DNA of 64,000 nucleotides from Polychytrium aggregatum (GCF_025602895.1 NW_026516347.1:34532-98531); one strand, 5' to 3'; positions 36,739 through 52,217 are shown, counted from the first letter of the stretch. Notes: generated from the sequence alone by a model not told the origin. Made by a program: numbers and translations.

Positions 36739-37349
36739 TTGCTTGTCACGGCAACATTGGCAACCCAGCGGGGGGAGGTCAGGCGAGGAAACTGCCAGTT
36801 CCAGCCAAAACAACCCCTGTCTTTGTGTGCCATTTTCTGCACACACTAACATCCGCACCATACCTGATCCGCCCGCTCTGCTGCCCACGACATCATTCAC
36901 TCTGTGCCTCATCAATCGACCCCGTCGGATTTCCATCGAAGCTCTGCGGCTCCTCGACCTCGTATATGTTCCCCCTTTCTGATCGATTTTGCACCCAGTG
37001 CCCAGTTGCTCAATACCACCAATGAGATCGTGCGAGATCTAGTAACAGTTTTGCCCCGCTCCTAGAGACAGTGTACTGTTCATGTTGCCAAATAATACTG
37101 CAGTATACAGTCCTCGCGGAGACAGCCGATGGTGTGTGGGTCGTGGTGATGGGCACCGATTCCAGGGCATGGAGCGGTACCAGCTCCCGCCATCATCACC
37201 ACCGTCGCCATCTGGCCATTCCATCATCAGCACCACCGCCGTCGTTGAGCGTCGGCCTGCAAATCCGCAGAATCCGAGGTCGCACCCGATAGCCGACTAC
37301 ACAACACTAATATCGACCCCTGACAACGGGAAAACCGCATTTTCAGGGG
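36739..37349. other. Intergenic, no gene seen
   Basis: The first part is the 3' end of the HECT gene. A near-palindromic stretch ACTGCAGTATACAGT lies around 37098-37112 and a CACCATCATCACC-rich run around 37190-37230. At the right edge, CCCCTGA (about 37318) and TCAGGGG (about 37343) form a short inverted repeat next to the truncated Fanzor copy. Confidence 0.45.
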
Positions 37350-38430
37350 ACACATGACAGCGTAGTATGTGATGGCATGCGTCTAGCTATGCCACAAGAA
37401 ATAAAACAGATCACTTTGGCAGCCTCCGAGTGAACACCACCGGTCGCTCTCCGGTCTCCACAATCGACCTGCATACTGTGATCATGTTGCGCGCCGCATT
37501 GACGTCGCGATTCCACACTGTCCGGCAGCTGGGATTCTTGCAGCTCCTGACAAAGTGGGAATTCGCAACACTGGGCGCATCGAGTCCTTCCAACCGAACT
37601 GGCTCCAGGCACTTGGAGCACACTTGCGAGGTGTTGAACTCGTTCGTCGAGACTACCTTGACGCTTCCATGAGGGTGATTGGGACGGCGTCGGTGGTGCT
37701 CGAACTGCTCAAAGTACCGAGCAAATCGCTGCCTCCGAGGGCTGGATGCATAGCCCTTGCCCTGTCGCCATGACGCATTGCCAAAGGCGATCACCACATC
37801 GGTCCGTATCGGGGCGTGCTTCAGGACGGCCTTGCACATCCTGTCGACGGCCACTTGGCGCCTCTTGTGGCCCGTGAAGCGATGGTGACGGGCCTTCTTG
37901 CCAAGGTGGAAGTCGAGCTGCACCCGAAGCTCCGGTCGCAGGACATGGGTGAGATGGACCTTGAAGGCCTCCGAGGACGACACCTTGGGCGAGGGGGTGG
38001 TCGACATCCAGGTCTCGATGCTGAGTCGATACTTCATGGTATTGTGCCACTTGGTGTTGGACGTATGGCCACACATGTGCTGGTAGTGGCCATTGGAGAA
38101 TGAGACCACCTCGTCTTGGTGGCCCGGTGCTTGGATGACCGCCGTGAAGATGGAGCCGACTCCAGGATCGATGCCAATCCAAGTGGTGCGGTTGGGGTCT
38201 GGGTCGCCGATGTGGGCCTGGATGCGCTGTTCGGCAGTCGGAGGAGGCTCGATGGTCTCGGTGCGATCGGTTCGACGCACAAACTTGACGAGGTCGATGG
38301 TGCATCCAATGCCATCGGTGCTGATCTCGTAGTTGAACAGCTTCTTGTTCACGTCCCGCTCTTGGAAGAGGGAACTACGCAGCTTGAAGCAACTGCGCCA
38401 GAGTCGATCCTGGTTGTTGACACCGTCCGT
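37350..38430 (-). mobile_element. 5'-truncated copy of the Fanzor unit
   Basis: On the minus strand this stretch is nearly identical to about 62880-63960 of the complete element. Similarity begins at the codons for NNQDRLWRSC and extends past the stop codon for about 70 bases (shared TCTGTTTTATTTCTTGTGGC and CATACTAC). No transposase, left inverted repeat or first 450 codons are present, so this is a deletion derivative. The exact right boundary is unclear. Confidence 0.85.
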
Positions 38431-38433
38431 CAA
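37411..38433 (-). pseudogene. Truncated Fanzor: RuvC and zinc-ribbon half only, frame still open
   Basis: The open frame of 340 codons matches residues about 451-789 of the complete Fanzor (61531-63900) with only scattered substitutions, for example DLVKFVRRTDRTETI against GLVKFLPRTDHTETS. RuvC-I (TWIGIDPGVGS), the RuvC-II region (VVIAFGNASW), the zinc ribbon (CSKC...C....C) and RuvC-III (WNRDVNAARNM) are all intact, and no stop or frameshift interrupts it. The N-terminal half, expected to bind guide RNA and target DNA, is missing. The Met at the start is fortuitous, coming from flanking DNA. It is probably inactive as a nuclease but could still be expressed as a short protein. The open frame argues for a recent deletion or retained use. 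Confidence 0.85.
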
Positions 38434-38699
38434 CCCACAGTGGATTCATTCCACTTTTGCTGCGCCACAAACAACGTGACTCTCAGGTGACCGAGATGAG
38501 CAGCCGCGAGGGGCCGGAAAATTGGCACCCGATAAGCCCCCGAGCGCATGCGCGCTTATCGGACACGTCATGCTTTTCACACCGGCTGCCTCTCCTGCAG
38601 CTCCGGAGAGACCTGGTCTATATCCACGCACTGAGCCCTTGGCCGGCATCTGCACATCGGTGCCTCTCTCTCTCCCGCCTCCCAGACAGCCTGATCGCC
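38434..38699. other. Intergenic, promoter side of PRO1
   Basis: No gene is seen. It contains the upstream junction of the truncated Fanzor copy (near 38425) and the presumed promoter and leader of the glutamate kinase gene. Confidence 0.4.
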
Positions 38700-40686
38700 A
38701 TGTCGCAGGAAACACCAAAGAACGTGCGATCTTCGCACCACACTAACCCTTCGGGTGGCCTGACGCTGGTCATCAAGCTCGGCACGTCGTCCATCTGCGA
38801 CGAAAAGACGCACCTCCCCAAGTTGGCGAACCTCTCGCTTCTTGTCGAGACTGTTGTCCAGCTGCGAAACCTCGGCCACCAGGTCGTTTTGGTGACGAGT
38901 GGCGCCGTCGGCGTCGGCCTGAAGCGCCTCAACATGCCCAGGAGACCGAAGCATCTGGCCCAAGTTCAGGTCTGTCCTCGACTGTTGCGGCTCTCCAATT
39001 CGCGATTCTCGGGCCGTTCAATCGCTTATGACAATCAACATGGATGAGCGCACGATGAGCCAGCCCGCGAATGCTGCAGCGAGCAGGAATGGACTGTCAC
39101 CCCGAACGCCTCATCGATCTGACGATCGCTTGTTTCCATTTCTAGGCCGTTGCTGCCGTTGGTCAAGGAAGGCTGATGGCCCTTTACGACGACCTGTTCG
39201 GCAACTTTGACCAGCCCATTGCCCAGATTCTGCTGACGAGAGACACACTTGCCGAGGTAAGCACTGCGTACGCAAAGAGGGGAGAGCAGAAAGTATCTCG
39301 AATGCGGAAGAGGGGCCGATCGCATTCGTATCCGCTTTCTTCAACGCAAAGCAGCGCTTGGAGCATCGGTGGCATCGACTGCATATCTCTCAGTCCCACA
39401 CAAAGTGCGCAGACGCACAACGCCCCGGGTTTCAGTCTCAGTCTAACACAGATATCGATCGCCCGTCGCCTCGCCAAAACCAGCGGTCACAATATCTGAA
39501 TGCCTGCAACACCTTCAATGAGCTGCTCCACATGGGCGTCATCCCCATCGTCAACGAAAACGACACAGTATCACACTCGGAAATCCGTTTTGGCGACAAC
39601 GACACGCTCTCGGCCGTGACGGCCGGCATGATCAACGCCGACTATCTCTTCCTGCTGACCGATGTCGAGTGTCTTTATACCGACAATCCCCGCACCAACC
39701 CCGAAGCGCGGGCCGTCCGTGTCGTCCAGGATGTCGCCAAGCTCCGGGAGGAAGGTGAGACTTGTGCGAACAGCTGTTATCTACCTCCAGCATTTGCCGT
39801 GGACTGTCCTTGGGCTCAGCTGGTATCGACCCACGGACTCGCGATCCGGAAGAATCGATGAGACTGCATGTGCACTGGTGGATGAGCGTCAAGCTGCCAG
39901 CTTCCAAAGATAAAATAAGCAAGCCGAGTCGCACCACCACATTCGATTCCGATTCCGATTCCGATTCCGATTCCGATTCCGAGTGTGAGTCTGAGTCTGA
40001 GTCACCGAGACGTTCCGCTCACCGCATCCATCACTCTGTTTGTAGTCATCGTCTCCTCCCCTGGATCCGCACTTGGCACCGGCGGCATGGTGACAAAGTT
40101 GATCGCTGCCGATCTGGCTACGGCCGCTGGATGCGCAACCATCATTACCCTGGGCTCGATGCCCCAGCGCATCGTCCAGATCCTGGAGGAGATTGGCGAG
40201 CATGCGGCTCAGCACGGTGATTCTCCCCTGGAGCTTACCTACGGCACATATTTTCTTGCAAAGCCCAACCCCATGGTCGACCGCAAATGGTGGATCCTGC
40301 ACGGCCTCGCAACGTACGGCTCGATCACAGTCGACTCGGGGGCAGTCCGGGCGCTCATCAAACAGCGATCGTCGCTGTTTGCCGCGGGCATCGTCAAGGT
40401 GGAGGGTTCCTTTGTCGCGCAGCAGAGCGTCCGGGTGCTGACGGTGATCCAGGACGACGACACTGGCGCAGAGTCGATCGTCGAGGTCGGCAAGGGCATC
40501 GCCAGCTACACGGCCCAGGAAATCTCGCGGATCAAGGGATGCAAGAGCAAGGAAATCGTTGGCCTGCTTGGCTATGTCGACGCCGAGTATGTGATCCACC
40601 GCGACAACCTGGTCGTGACCAACCCCGATCTGGACTGGACCAAGGTGGTTCTGAAGGCCGGAAACCGATCTCCAACCGACAACTAG
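38700..40686 (+). CDS. PRO1: Glutamate 5-kinase (proline biosynthesis)
   Basis: Four exons (38700-38969, 39146-39256, 39484-39754, 40046-40686) join in frame to 430 residues. The amino-acid kinase domain shows [10 protein letters not shown] (ATP site), [48 protein letters not shown] and [11 protein letters not shown]-terminal PUA domain follows (about residues 330-430). The enzyme phosphorylates L-glutamate, the first committed step to proline, in the cytosol; in this family proline inhibits it by feedback. Like yeast Pro1 it is a separate kinase and not fused to the reductase as in animals and plants. Intron 3 contains a GATTCC hexamer repeat. Confidence 0.93.
39944..40002. repeat. GATTCC hexanucleotide repeat in PRO1 intron 3
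   Basis: Seven tandem GATTCC units are followed by several GAGTCT-type variants. The repeat lies wholly within an intron. Confidence 0.85.
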
Positions 40687-41300
40687 GGGCGCCGGGGAAC
40701 TATCTTCCTCCAGCCTAGCCCAGCCCGGAGACTTCTGTAACGAGAGCGCCTTGGCCGCCAATGACTCTGGAGTGGACACCAGAGTCCCTGAATCGATCGA
40801 TCCGCTGGTGCTGCCTCGGTGCTGCCTCCGGTGCTGCCTCCGGTGCTTCCCCAATACAGCGACGCTGAGATGGGCCGAGATGTCATTGCATGTGCTTGGT
40901 GCCGCTCATCCGGTTCGCGGGCGAGAGTGTGCGGTGCTCATGGACTCATCGCTGGAGACAGTCCGCCCGGTCATGTTGTCCTGCGCTCTTCTTGTGCTGG
41001 AAAGTGGGCAAGCTGGGAGGTGGATAAGATGGAGGGATATCGGGTCGATGCCGGCAACGAGGCGGTCTGGACGAGTCTGGCACAGTGGGTTGTTCGGGTT
41101 CCCAGGGACTTCATCCCCACTCTCCGCCTCCATCTGCCCGCCGTCGTTCTCCCGTTCATCTCGCCTGCCACGTTCATCTGCAGGATACCACCCCGACCTG
41201 CAGATATCGCCCAGGCTCCTCCCCGAGCAACTCGGAGTTGGTTCGCCCTCGATCACTCCCCTCTTTGCAAACAAGCTGCTGCGACCCATCCCTTGACACG
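40687..41300. other. Intergenic between PRO1 and katanin
   Basis: No gene is recognised. A small GGTGCTGCCTCC tandem repeat lies around 40808-40845. The 3' portion should contain the katanin promoter. Confidence 0.45.
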
Positions 41301-44880
<3,580 letters not shown>

Positions 44881-45549
44881 ACTGAACGAACCGGGAAGCT
44901 GGCCATCGCCGCGCGACAGGGCGATGTCCCCGCAATCAACACGATGCACTCTGGCCTTGGTCCTTGGCTGCATCGTCCCCAGTCTCGGTGCGTGGGGCAG
45001 TGCCGTGGCAGTGCATTCATGCGCAGCAGCACGGATCGATCCAGCGGCCCGGATCGAGTGCATTTCATTCCCAGCCCCGCGCTCCATTCCGCCTCCGCAG
45101 CCGACCCGCAGGCACACGCACCCGGGCCGGCGACTGGCAAGCAAACACATCACCGCGAGTCACCGCCGAGCGAGCGGCGTGGCGCAGCAGGTGGCTTTGG
45201 CTGGCGCTGTTTGTGTGCTGTCGCTGCCCCTCGTTCTGTGTTGGCGCATAGCCACACACCCCAGTCCATACACAGCGCACACAGACTGTGGCGGCTTGCA
45301 CACGGCCTGCACGCGGCTTGCACGCGGCCTGATCGCTGATTGGCCCCCGGCTGCCCGCGCATTGTCCTTATCGCCACCGCTTCTGTGGAGCCAGCGCCTG
45401 CACGGAATGCGCTTCCATTTTTTTCTCGCCTCTCGTTTTTTTGCTGCCGGCATAAATAAGGCGTGCGCCGGCCATTCATCTGCCCACCGTTTCTCGACCA
45501 GGCTTGTCTCAGACCTCCCTCGCGATTACACCCTCGAATCTTGTTCAAA
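44881..45549. other. Intergenic with cytochrome c promoter
   Basis: No gene is recognised apart from overlapping short frames. The region is rich in CACACA and GGCTTGCACGCGGC-like repeats around 45290-45335. The TATA-like box listed separately lies near its right end. Confidence 0.5.
45449..45460 (+). promoter_or_regulatory. TATA-like box for cytochrome c gene
   Basis: CATAAATAAGG lies about 95 bases before the cytochrome c start codon, at a sensible distance for a core promoter with a short leader. This is a sequence match only. Confidence 0.5.
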
Positions 45550-46635
45550 ATGACCATTCCTGCTGGTGAGCATCCGTCCGTCCCTTCCTGTCTGTCCCTT
45601 TCGGCGGGGCTGCCGCTCAGCTGGCTTCGCGATATCGGCCTGGCGAGCCAATGCCTTCTCGCTGCGACTTGGCGCGAACATGTCGCTCCCGCCCGATTCC
45701 GCATATCGGGGCGCACTCCGGACGCAGCCGCATCGCAGCCAGTTGTGTTCTGGAGGATGCATGAGCATGAGCCTGTGTTTCTGCTGTCTGCGAGGCAGCG
45801 GCAGCCACAAAGACCATCCATCGTGTGCTGCCTTGCACGCGTCGCAGTGGTTTCCGTTCTCAAGCTTTTGCCATCGAGGCCCACCACTTTCTACATCCGG
45901 ATCGTCTTCTGCGCTCCCGTGCTTAGCTCGTTCCTACCGATGGACTGACACTCTCTGCCTGCCATAGGTAACGCTGTCAACGGTGCTAAGCTCTTCAAGA
46001 CTCGCTGCGCTCAGTGCCACGTTGTTGAGAAGGTAATTTCCGTCTCCGGTTGTATTATGCGCGGTGTTACCTGTCCGTTTGCCATCGGATGGGCGGATCG
46101 AAACAGCTGCCGCATCATCGGCTCAAGTCCCGGATTCATCTGTACATGCCAGAAGAAGCTGCCTCCGTGCGCTGGCGATCTGGCCCTCGGTCTGCACGAT
46201 TGGACCGGTGCACCTTCTGCAGCGAGTTGACCGTCCCTTCTCTTGTGATGCTGCCGCTATCGCCAACAGGGTGCCCCCCACAAGGTCGGCCCCAACCTCA
46301 ACGGTCTCTTTGGCAAGAAGTCTGGAAGCGCTGCTGGCTACGCTTACTCTTCGGCCATGACCTCCAAGCAAGTTGTTTGGGACGAGGAGCAGATGTTCAC
46401 CTACCTCGAGAACCCCAAGAAGTTCGTTCCCGGCACCAAGATGGTCTTTGCCGGTTTCAAGAAGGAGCAGGATCGTGCTGGTAAGGCCACCCGAATCCTG
46501 CATGCAGCAGCAGTAGCATTTGCATAGCACCGCAACATTGGTCTCGAGGCGGCGCTATTACCACCGTGGATGCTGACTGTTTGTTGCCTGTCTCTTCCAG
46601 ATGTCATTGCTTACCTCAAGGATGCCACCCAATAA
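45550..46635 (+). CDS. CYC1: Cytochrome c
   Basis: Four exons (45550-45565, 45968-46032, 46270-46480, 46601-46635) join in frame to 108 residues, the normal size. The heme site is CAQCH with the axial His. The second ligand, Met, is in KMVFAGFKK. GPNLNGLFGKKSG and YLENPKKFVPGTKM are diagnostic. The first exon holds only 16 coding bases and is followed by a 402-base intron. The protein carries electrons from complex III to cytochrome oxidase in the mitochondrial intermembrane space. Its 3' end faces CMC2, a cytochrome-oxidase biogenesis factor. Confidence 0.97.
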
Positions 46636-47002
46636 ACGCTTCTGTCTCCAATGATCCACACCATCACAATAAATTAATCATGCCAAACGAACTCCACTGT
46701 GCCTTCATCGCTGTCCAATTTGAATGTCTCATGCAGATGTATGACACCGGCTCAGACCGGCATCCTCCATCACAATATCCCGGCCCTCAACATATTCAGA
46801 TCACTGGCTGCTGACGCACCCGTCTCGCCGCACTCTCAGTGATGGCTGATGGCCGTGGGTGACCCATCGTGCATCCCCAAATCAACATCATCCGCAGCCG
46901 CCTTGGCGCCCGAATGCATCCCTGTCACTTCCCGACCTGTGCACAAGCGTCGCAGCCGCTCACGCCGTTCGTCGGGACTGGTGCGGTGTATTGTTGCGTC
47001 TC
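46636..47002. other. Convergent 3' region CYC1/CMC2
   Basis: No gene is seen. AATAAATTAATCA shortly after the cytochrome c stop (46668-46680) could serve as a polyadenylation signal. Confidence 0.45.
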
Positions 47003-47493
47003 CTACACGTCGCCCTTGGGCGACTGGAATCCAAACGTCTTCACACCGATCGCCTCATTGGCCTTTTGCCACCCCTCGTTCCGCTCCTTGGCCTGCTCGT
47101 GGTTTTGTCGGATCTTGATTTTCATCTGGAGGGGAGGCCCAAGCAGCGTCAGCTACTCTACTGCCACGCCATACCGGCTGACTGTCGCCGCTTCCCTGGG
47201 CCCATCGCATCAGACACGCAATGCTCTCCTGTTCAGCGTAGCGAGCTGCCTCGCCTGGTGTCCACTTCTGCGGCCTCAGAGCCAGCGGCGTTTGCTTGCG
47301 CATGCGGTCCGTGATCGTGCCATCAACCAGAAATCCAAAATCGTCTGGAGATACGCACCTGGTAGGCACTGCACTCCTTGAAGGCGATGAGCGCCGGATT
47401 GCATCGCCCCAGCAGCTTGCCAATGAATCCTTCCCGCTCGAGACAGCTCAGGAACGTTCGGTTCAGGTCTTCGCATTCATCCAGTCGGGTCAT
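47003..47493 (-). CDS. CMC2: CMC2, twin Cx9C mitochondrial protein for cytochrome oxidase biogenesis
   Basis: Two exons on the minus strand (47359-47493 and 47003-47125) join in phase 0 to 85 residues, the usual size. The first exon carries a helix pair with Cys spacing as in the CMC1/CMC2 family: CEDLNRTFLSC then GFIGKLLGRCN and AFKEC. The second encodes a basic helix (KIKIRQNHEQAKERNEGWQK) ending in SPKGDV. Members fold in the intermembrane space through MIA40 and assist copper and cytochrome-oxidase assembly. An additional 5' exon with an earlier start is possible, because animal and yeast proteins have about ten more residues before the first Cys. Confidence 0.78.
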
Positions 47494-47857
47494 GGTTGCG
47501 GGATCTGCTGGAAGCACGAGGCAATTACAGCGTTTCCCGATGCCAATGTCAGTCCGCCTGTCCCGCACCGCTTGCGAGTGCAATCGACGGACACCCTCCT
47601 CGCTTGCGAGCGCCATGGCTGGTGCCAGGACGTACCTGCGAGCTTGCAATGTGGTGTTGGTTGATGAAGGTCAAGCGCTGGCCGAGATCAAAGCCCCAGA
47701 ATTCAAGTTCCGGATCGAGCTGTTGGATCGAGCTGTTGGATCGAGCTGTTGGATCGAGTTGCCGGATCGAGCCAATGGGCGTGTTGCTGGGGCTCTTGTC
47801 GTCGTGGCCCGATGCATTTCCTTCCGCTGGCTGATCTGCACCGCCTGGCTCGGCAGC
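47494..47857. promoter_or_regulatory. 364-bp divergent promoter CMC2/TLS1
   Basis: The start codons of two head-to-head genes flank this region. A GGATCGAGCTGTTGGATCGAGCTG repeat (unit about 14 bases, three to four copies) lies at 47713-47770. No TATA box is visible. Confidence 0.45.
47713..47770. repeat. 14-bp tandem repeat GTTGGATCGAGCT
   Basis: Three near-perfect copies plus a diverged fourth (GTTGCCGGATCGAGC) lie in the divergent promoter of CMC2 and TLS1. Confidence 0.75.
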
Positions 47858-49821
47858 ATGGACAACACCGACAGCGAGAGGGTTGTGTTCAAGGTGCGCA
47901 AGCCCAAGCAGCCCAAGAATGCCCGCAAGAAGGACGACGACGAGAACCAAGACGAACGCAAGGACATAGAAGCTGCAGACCCAGCGCCGGGTTCGCTGGA
48001 GGAGGCATCGAAGGCAGCCACAGCGGACGAAGCCGAGTCCCCATCCATCTCGATCGAGTAGGTCCTATTTGGCCTGCGTCCCCACAGCACGCATCGGCTT
48101 AATCGACCCGTGACATACCGCCATTATTCGTTGCATTGATTCAAGACCGTCGCTTGCGCTGGCAAATCTCCCACTCACTGGCCGCCTTCTTGATCGACTG
48201 GCGCGAACAGCGATATCATCGAATTGCGCAAGCTTCGAAAGCGCACGAACGGAGTTGGCGTGAATGATCTTCTGCGTGGAGATCCAAAGCTGGCCCGAGA
48301 GCGAGCCGAGCAGGAGGAGAAGAAGGACGCCGATCCGTGGAAGTTGGGGTCTGGAGGTCTTGTGGATCTCAACAAAATCAAAGGCATCAGGCAAGTCGGA
48401 GCATCGGCCGACGCCCGCCGGCCAAGTCGACATTGTTGGGTGGAATCGCTGTCGGGCAGGCTGGTATGGAAGTCTCCATCAAATGAGTCTTGGACTGTCC
48501 GCTAACACAGTCTCTCATCGTCGCGCCAGTGTCTTTGGAAGCCAATCGAGCGACAACAGCTCGTTCGCGACGGCCTCTCAGGATATGGACCGATCCAAGC
48601 ACATGTAGGATACCTGCTTCGCCAGTGTGCGGAGACTGTCGCATCCCCTTGGCCTATGCCACATCCACCCGAGCTATATATGTATATGACGCCTATCCGT
48701 CAGTGCGTTTCTCTGCAGGCGTGATTCTCAAACTCACACTTTCGCCTGTGCCTTGTCTCGACCGGCAGGAACGCATTCGTGGAGCGGGAGTTGATGAAGA
48801 AGCGAGGGCAGTCGCTGGACTCGCCGGTGGATGGAGAGAGCTCGTCTCCACAGACGCAGAATCCGACGGATGAGCTCTTTGATATCCCCGAGAACCTCCG
48901 GGTGAAGGACTCGGCCCTGCCCGAGGGCAACGTCACGCTTTCTGCCTCGATGCTGACGGCCATCCCAGAGATTGATCTGGGCATCGAGTATGTACAAAGC
49001 GCAGTGCTGTATCCGGTGGTGTCTCGGCTTTGAGCTGCCAAACTATGGACACGGATCCATTCAGGCGACTACGATTGCAGTAGTCACTAACGACGGCTCA
49101 TGACAATCCGTCGTCTCTGCAGCATCAAGCTCAAAAACATTGCCGAGACTGAACAAGCAAAGCAAAAACTGTCTGGAAGGAAGCATACCAAGAAGGATCT
49201 GGTGAGGATCAGGCCCAGCCCTTCTCTGGATGCTGAAATACCGCGACTTCCAGCACCATCTCTCCCCGTCCATCTCGGCACCTCATCTGGCGTAACAATC
49301 GTATTGTTGGGCAGTCCGCCTACTTTTCATTGATTGCTCTCCCTCTGCCCTCTCGACCCAGTTGGACTATAGCCAAAACGTCACGGCTGCAGAACGATGT
49401 AAGTTACTTGCTCCTTCCCCCCCCTCCATGCTAACCTTGGTGACGAACTTGGTTACCTGGAACTGATCTTCCTGTGTGTCCTCAATCTCTATCAGTCATG
49501 ACTGCACGCTATCACCAACAACAGCGCTCGGACCATTCCCAGCAACACGGCCGCAACAGTAACCATGGCAACAGCGACAATCACAGTCGCAGCCAAGGCT
49601 CGGAGTCGAGGGGACATAGATCGGATCGTCGGTCGATGGCAACAGGTTCGTGAGAGCCGCCCGCGGCAGCATACCCAATATTTCTGCCAGTAGCTGCTTC
49701 CATGCGGAGACGCACTTCGATCGGTTGGTGCGTGAATGCTCTGTTGCATGCATTAACATCACATTCCGTTTTACCAGACGACATTGTGATGGAGCGCTTC
49801 AAAAAGCGAATGAGACGCTAA
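47858..49821 (+). CDS. TLS1: Tls1 / C9orf78-family splicing factor
   Basis: Eight exons (47858-48057, 48211-48390, 48530-48604, 48769-48987, 49123-49201, 49362-49398, 49496-49645, 49778-49821) join in frame to 327 residues. Family motifs are ELRKLRKRTNGVGVNDLL, DPWKLGSGGLVDLNKIKG, FDIPENLRV, AIPEIDLGIE followed by DIKLKNIAETEQAK, FMTARYH and the basic end MERFKKRMRR. In fission yeast Tls1 and in human C9orf78 the protein associates with the spliceosome helicase Brr2 and affects splice-site choice; in fission yeast this influences telomere factors. The sequence is charged and mostly disordered. Intron 2 has a GC donor. The N-terminal 70 residues (Lys/Asp/Glu rich) are not conserved. Confidence 0.85.
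48391..48529 (+). other. GC-AG intron in TLS1
   Basis: The exon ends ATCAG and is followed by GCAAGT. The acceptor is GCGCCAG at 48529. Phase 2 on both sides gives AGT and continues as SVFGSQSSDNSS, and downstream exons stay in frame. Confidence 0.75.
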
Positions 49822-50110
49822 TTGTCTCGCTAGCCAAATCCCCGCCAGCCGAGCAGACTCGATCGTCTGACATCGCACTGACCAGCACACCTGGCACCAC
49901 ACCTGGTACCACACCTGGTACCACACAGCACCGGGAGTCAGTCTTGTTCCCCACTGGAGGCTTCCGATGGCATTAGAGTTTGCTGCCATGCTCTACGTGC
50001 ATCCCACCCAGTCCGTTATTCCCCCCCCCTCTCGCCTCTGAGCAGTAGCTGACTTGTTTCTGCCTTGGACTGTCGCGTGGCGCTCAGAAACGGCCATCGC
50101 TGGGTGTATA
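49822..50110. other. Convergent 3' region TLS1/ROGDI
   Basis: No gene is seen. A CACACCTGGTAC repeat (three copies of CCTGGYACCACA) lies at 49889-49927. Confidence 0.5.
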
Positions 50111-52217
50111 TTAGAGTGCCTCTAGTTTAGTCCGAAGTCCCTGGCACAGTACTTCGATCTTGGTGATAGCATTAAAGATCTTCTCGAGCTTTGGGCTCTT
50201 TGATTCCACCGTGACTTCGTCGATGAGCTCGACCTTGCGTCCCTTGTATGAGCTGTGGTAGGTGCCAGTGACAAGCGGCAGTGCGTGAGGAGGCGAAATA
50301 CGTTTCAGCGGTGCTGTGGTGTATCTCAGGGACACAAACAGTGGTTTGTAGGTCCAGAACCCGCGCTTTCTGGTGACGACGGCAGGCAATTTGTCGAGTG
50401 CAATGGCTCCAGCTTCAGTCCGCAGGACAAACAGCTTGGAAAGATACCCACTCGATTTTGACAAACTCGCGGCTGCGACCCATGAGCTTGTTTTGGATCA
50501 GACTCATTTGGAACTGATTCATGGGGATGGCCGGCAGCCCGACTTGGAAACTGAGGCTGTAGACACAAGTGACCAGGCAGCTGCCACTGACGAAGAACTC
50601 GACGACTAGATCCTCAGGCAGCTCGGGAGAGAAGTGCTGTGCCGGGATGCACGGGAGTAGTGCAATGCGAGGCCAGTGTGTTAGCATCATAGATAGCACT
50701 CGGCCGATGCATCCAGGCTATCCATTCCTACCGACATACCTTTGCGTCGACCTCGTAGAGCGGAAATGCCTGGGCTGTGTCGACGTGCGTCAGCGTGTCC
50801 CTGGCCTTTTTGACAAACTCTGCAACTCGATCGAGGAGCTGTGACCCGCAACGAAAGGTGAGTCAGCCCCACCACCGATATCTCACTCAGATCAAGCACC
50901 GCGATTCATCCGGAGCCGCGGCTTTACTCTGCTGGAGAAACAAAAGTCTGAATACAGCGTTTCACTCGCCTGCTTGAGCGATATGGAGTCGTAGTTGTTG
51001 ATCGGAAAGGTCTCGGCGGCGTCGAGAGCTAGAATGAGGCAGTTTCGAGCCGTTTGGATCTGGAGATGTCATCAAATGGCAAACGACATGGACAGCCAAG
51101 ACATCAGCGCGCGGTGACATGCCGTGCCTCCAGTCTCATCGCCGTGCTGATTATGGCCGATTCGCACCTGCCGAAGAGGAAACGGATGCGCCGGATTCAG
51201 CGTTGCCTTGAGGACCTGGGTTCGTGGATAATGGGGAAACTTGATGTGCAGCTCCTATGCCGTTCAACAGTGTTGAGTCAGTACAAGCAGGCTCGTTGAG
51301 CAGCATATGCGAGCCAAACCGTCGAGGACCTGACAGTGCGGCCGGGGTGCTGGAGCAGGAGCAGCATCGCACTGGCTGACTCACGCCTTTCTTAATGACC
51401 GCTCCGTCCACCGTGACAAATCCCTTCAGCACATCGTTGCTGCATTTGGACGAGCCAGGAGGAATTTGGCATGAACGAGATAGCATTGGGATCGAGATGG
51501 CATCGGGATTGAGGAGATGACAATGATGATCAGCCTCACCACATCGGCATGAGCGGAACGGCATCCTGTTCACTGCCTCGCTGCATTCGAGCACAGCGGC
51601 GCGACGGTCTCAGGCGACGATGCAGGTTATGCATACCCGGCCGATGTGATCGCGAGAGTGGCTCCAATGGCTGCAGCAGGACTTGAAGCTGGATGAATTT
51701 GCCGTTGATAGCAATCGGGAACTTGATAAGCACTCGCAGAACTCTCTCCCACGGCGGTTGATGTGCTTGCTTGTCATTGAACTCCAGGACACGACCAACG
51801 CCGCTCATGCCTTGGGATCTAAATCTCCGCATTGGCTATTGCAATGCACATGTGACGATGGGAGTCCTACCGATGTCGATGGTTTGCGAGCACGCCGAGA
51901 CGCCCTCCTGCAATTCGAATCGAGACAACATCACGGATGGCGGCTGAGTCGCAGCGAACATCCACGTCTGCTATACACGCGATCTCGTTGTCTACCTTGA
52001 TGGTCTGCAGCATGTCTTTGAGCACATGGGGCGCAATGTTCTCGAGGAGCCACGCAAGCTCGGCTTGCTGGATGCGCAGGACTGATTAGCATCGGCCCAG
52101 CGGCCATCAGTCCAGTGCATGGGCAAGCATAGCAAATAACAGCAACAACCGCACCAGATTCTGAGTTTCTTTGGCAGAAAGCCACTCAGGGTCGTTATGT
52201 GCGTTGTGTTGCGACAT
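50111..52217 (-). CDS. RAV2: ROGDI / RAV2-like subunit of the V-ATPase assembly (RAVE) complex
   Basis: About eight exons lie on the minus strand. The first (52155-52217) starts MSQHNAHNDPEWLSAKE. The next reads QAELAWLLENIAPHVLKDML, matching the first helix of the leucine-zipper domain of ROGDI. Later exons match in order: NDVLKGFVTVDGAVIKKG (beta strand pair), HIKFPHYPRTQVLKATLN, IQTARNCLILALDAAETF, LLDRVAEFVKKARDTLTH, FSPELPEDLVVEFFVSGSC with QVGLPAIPMNQFQ, and the C-terminal helix KLEKIFNAITKIEVLCQGL. ROGDI/Rav2 works with Rav1/DMXL and Skp1 to re-attach V1 to V0. The identification rests on remote similarity along the whole length, and several splice joints (one possible intron near 50420-50455 would be very short) are unresolved. 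Confidence 0.68.

Noticed and set aside
37318-37350. CCCCTGA...TCAGGGG as the terminal repeat of the truncated element
   Set aside because: It is only seven bases, does not match the full element's end, and lies beyond where similarity to the complete copy stops.
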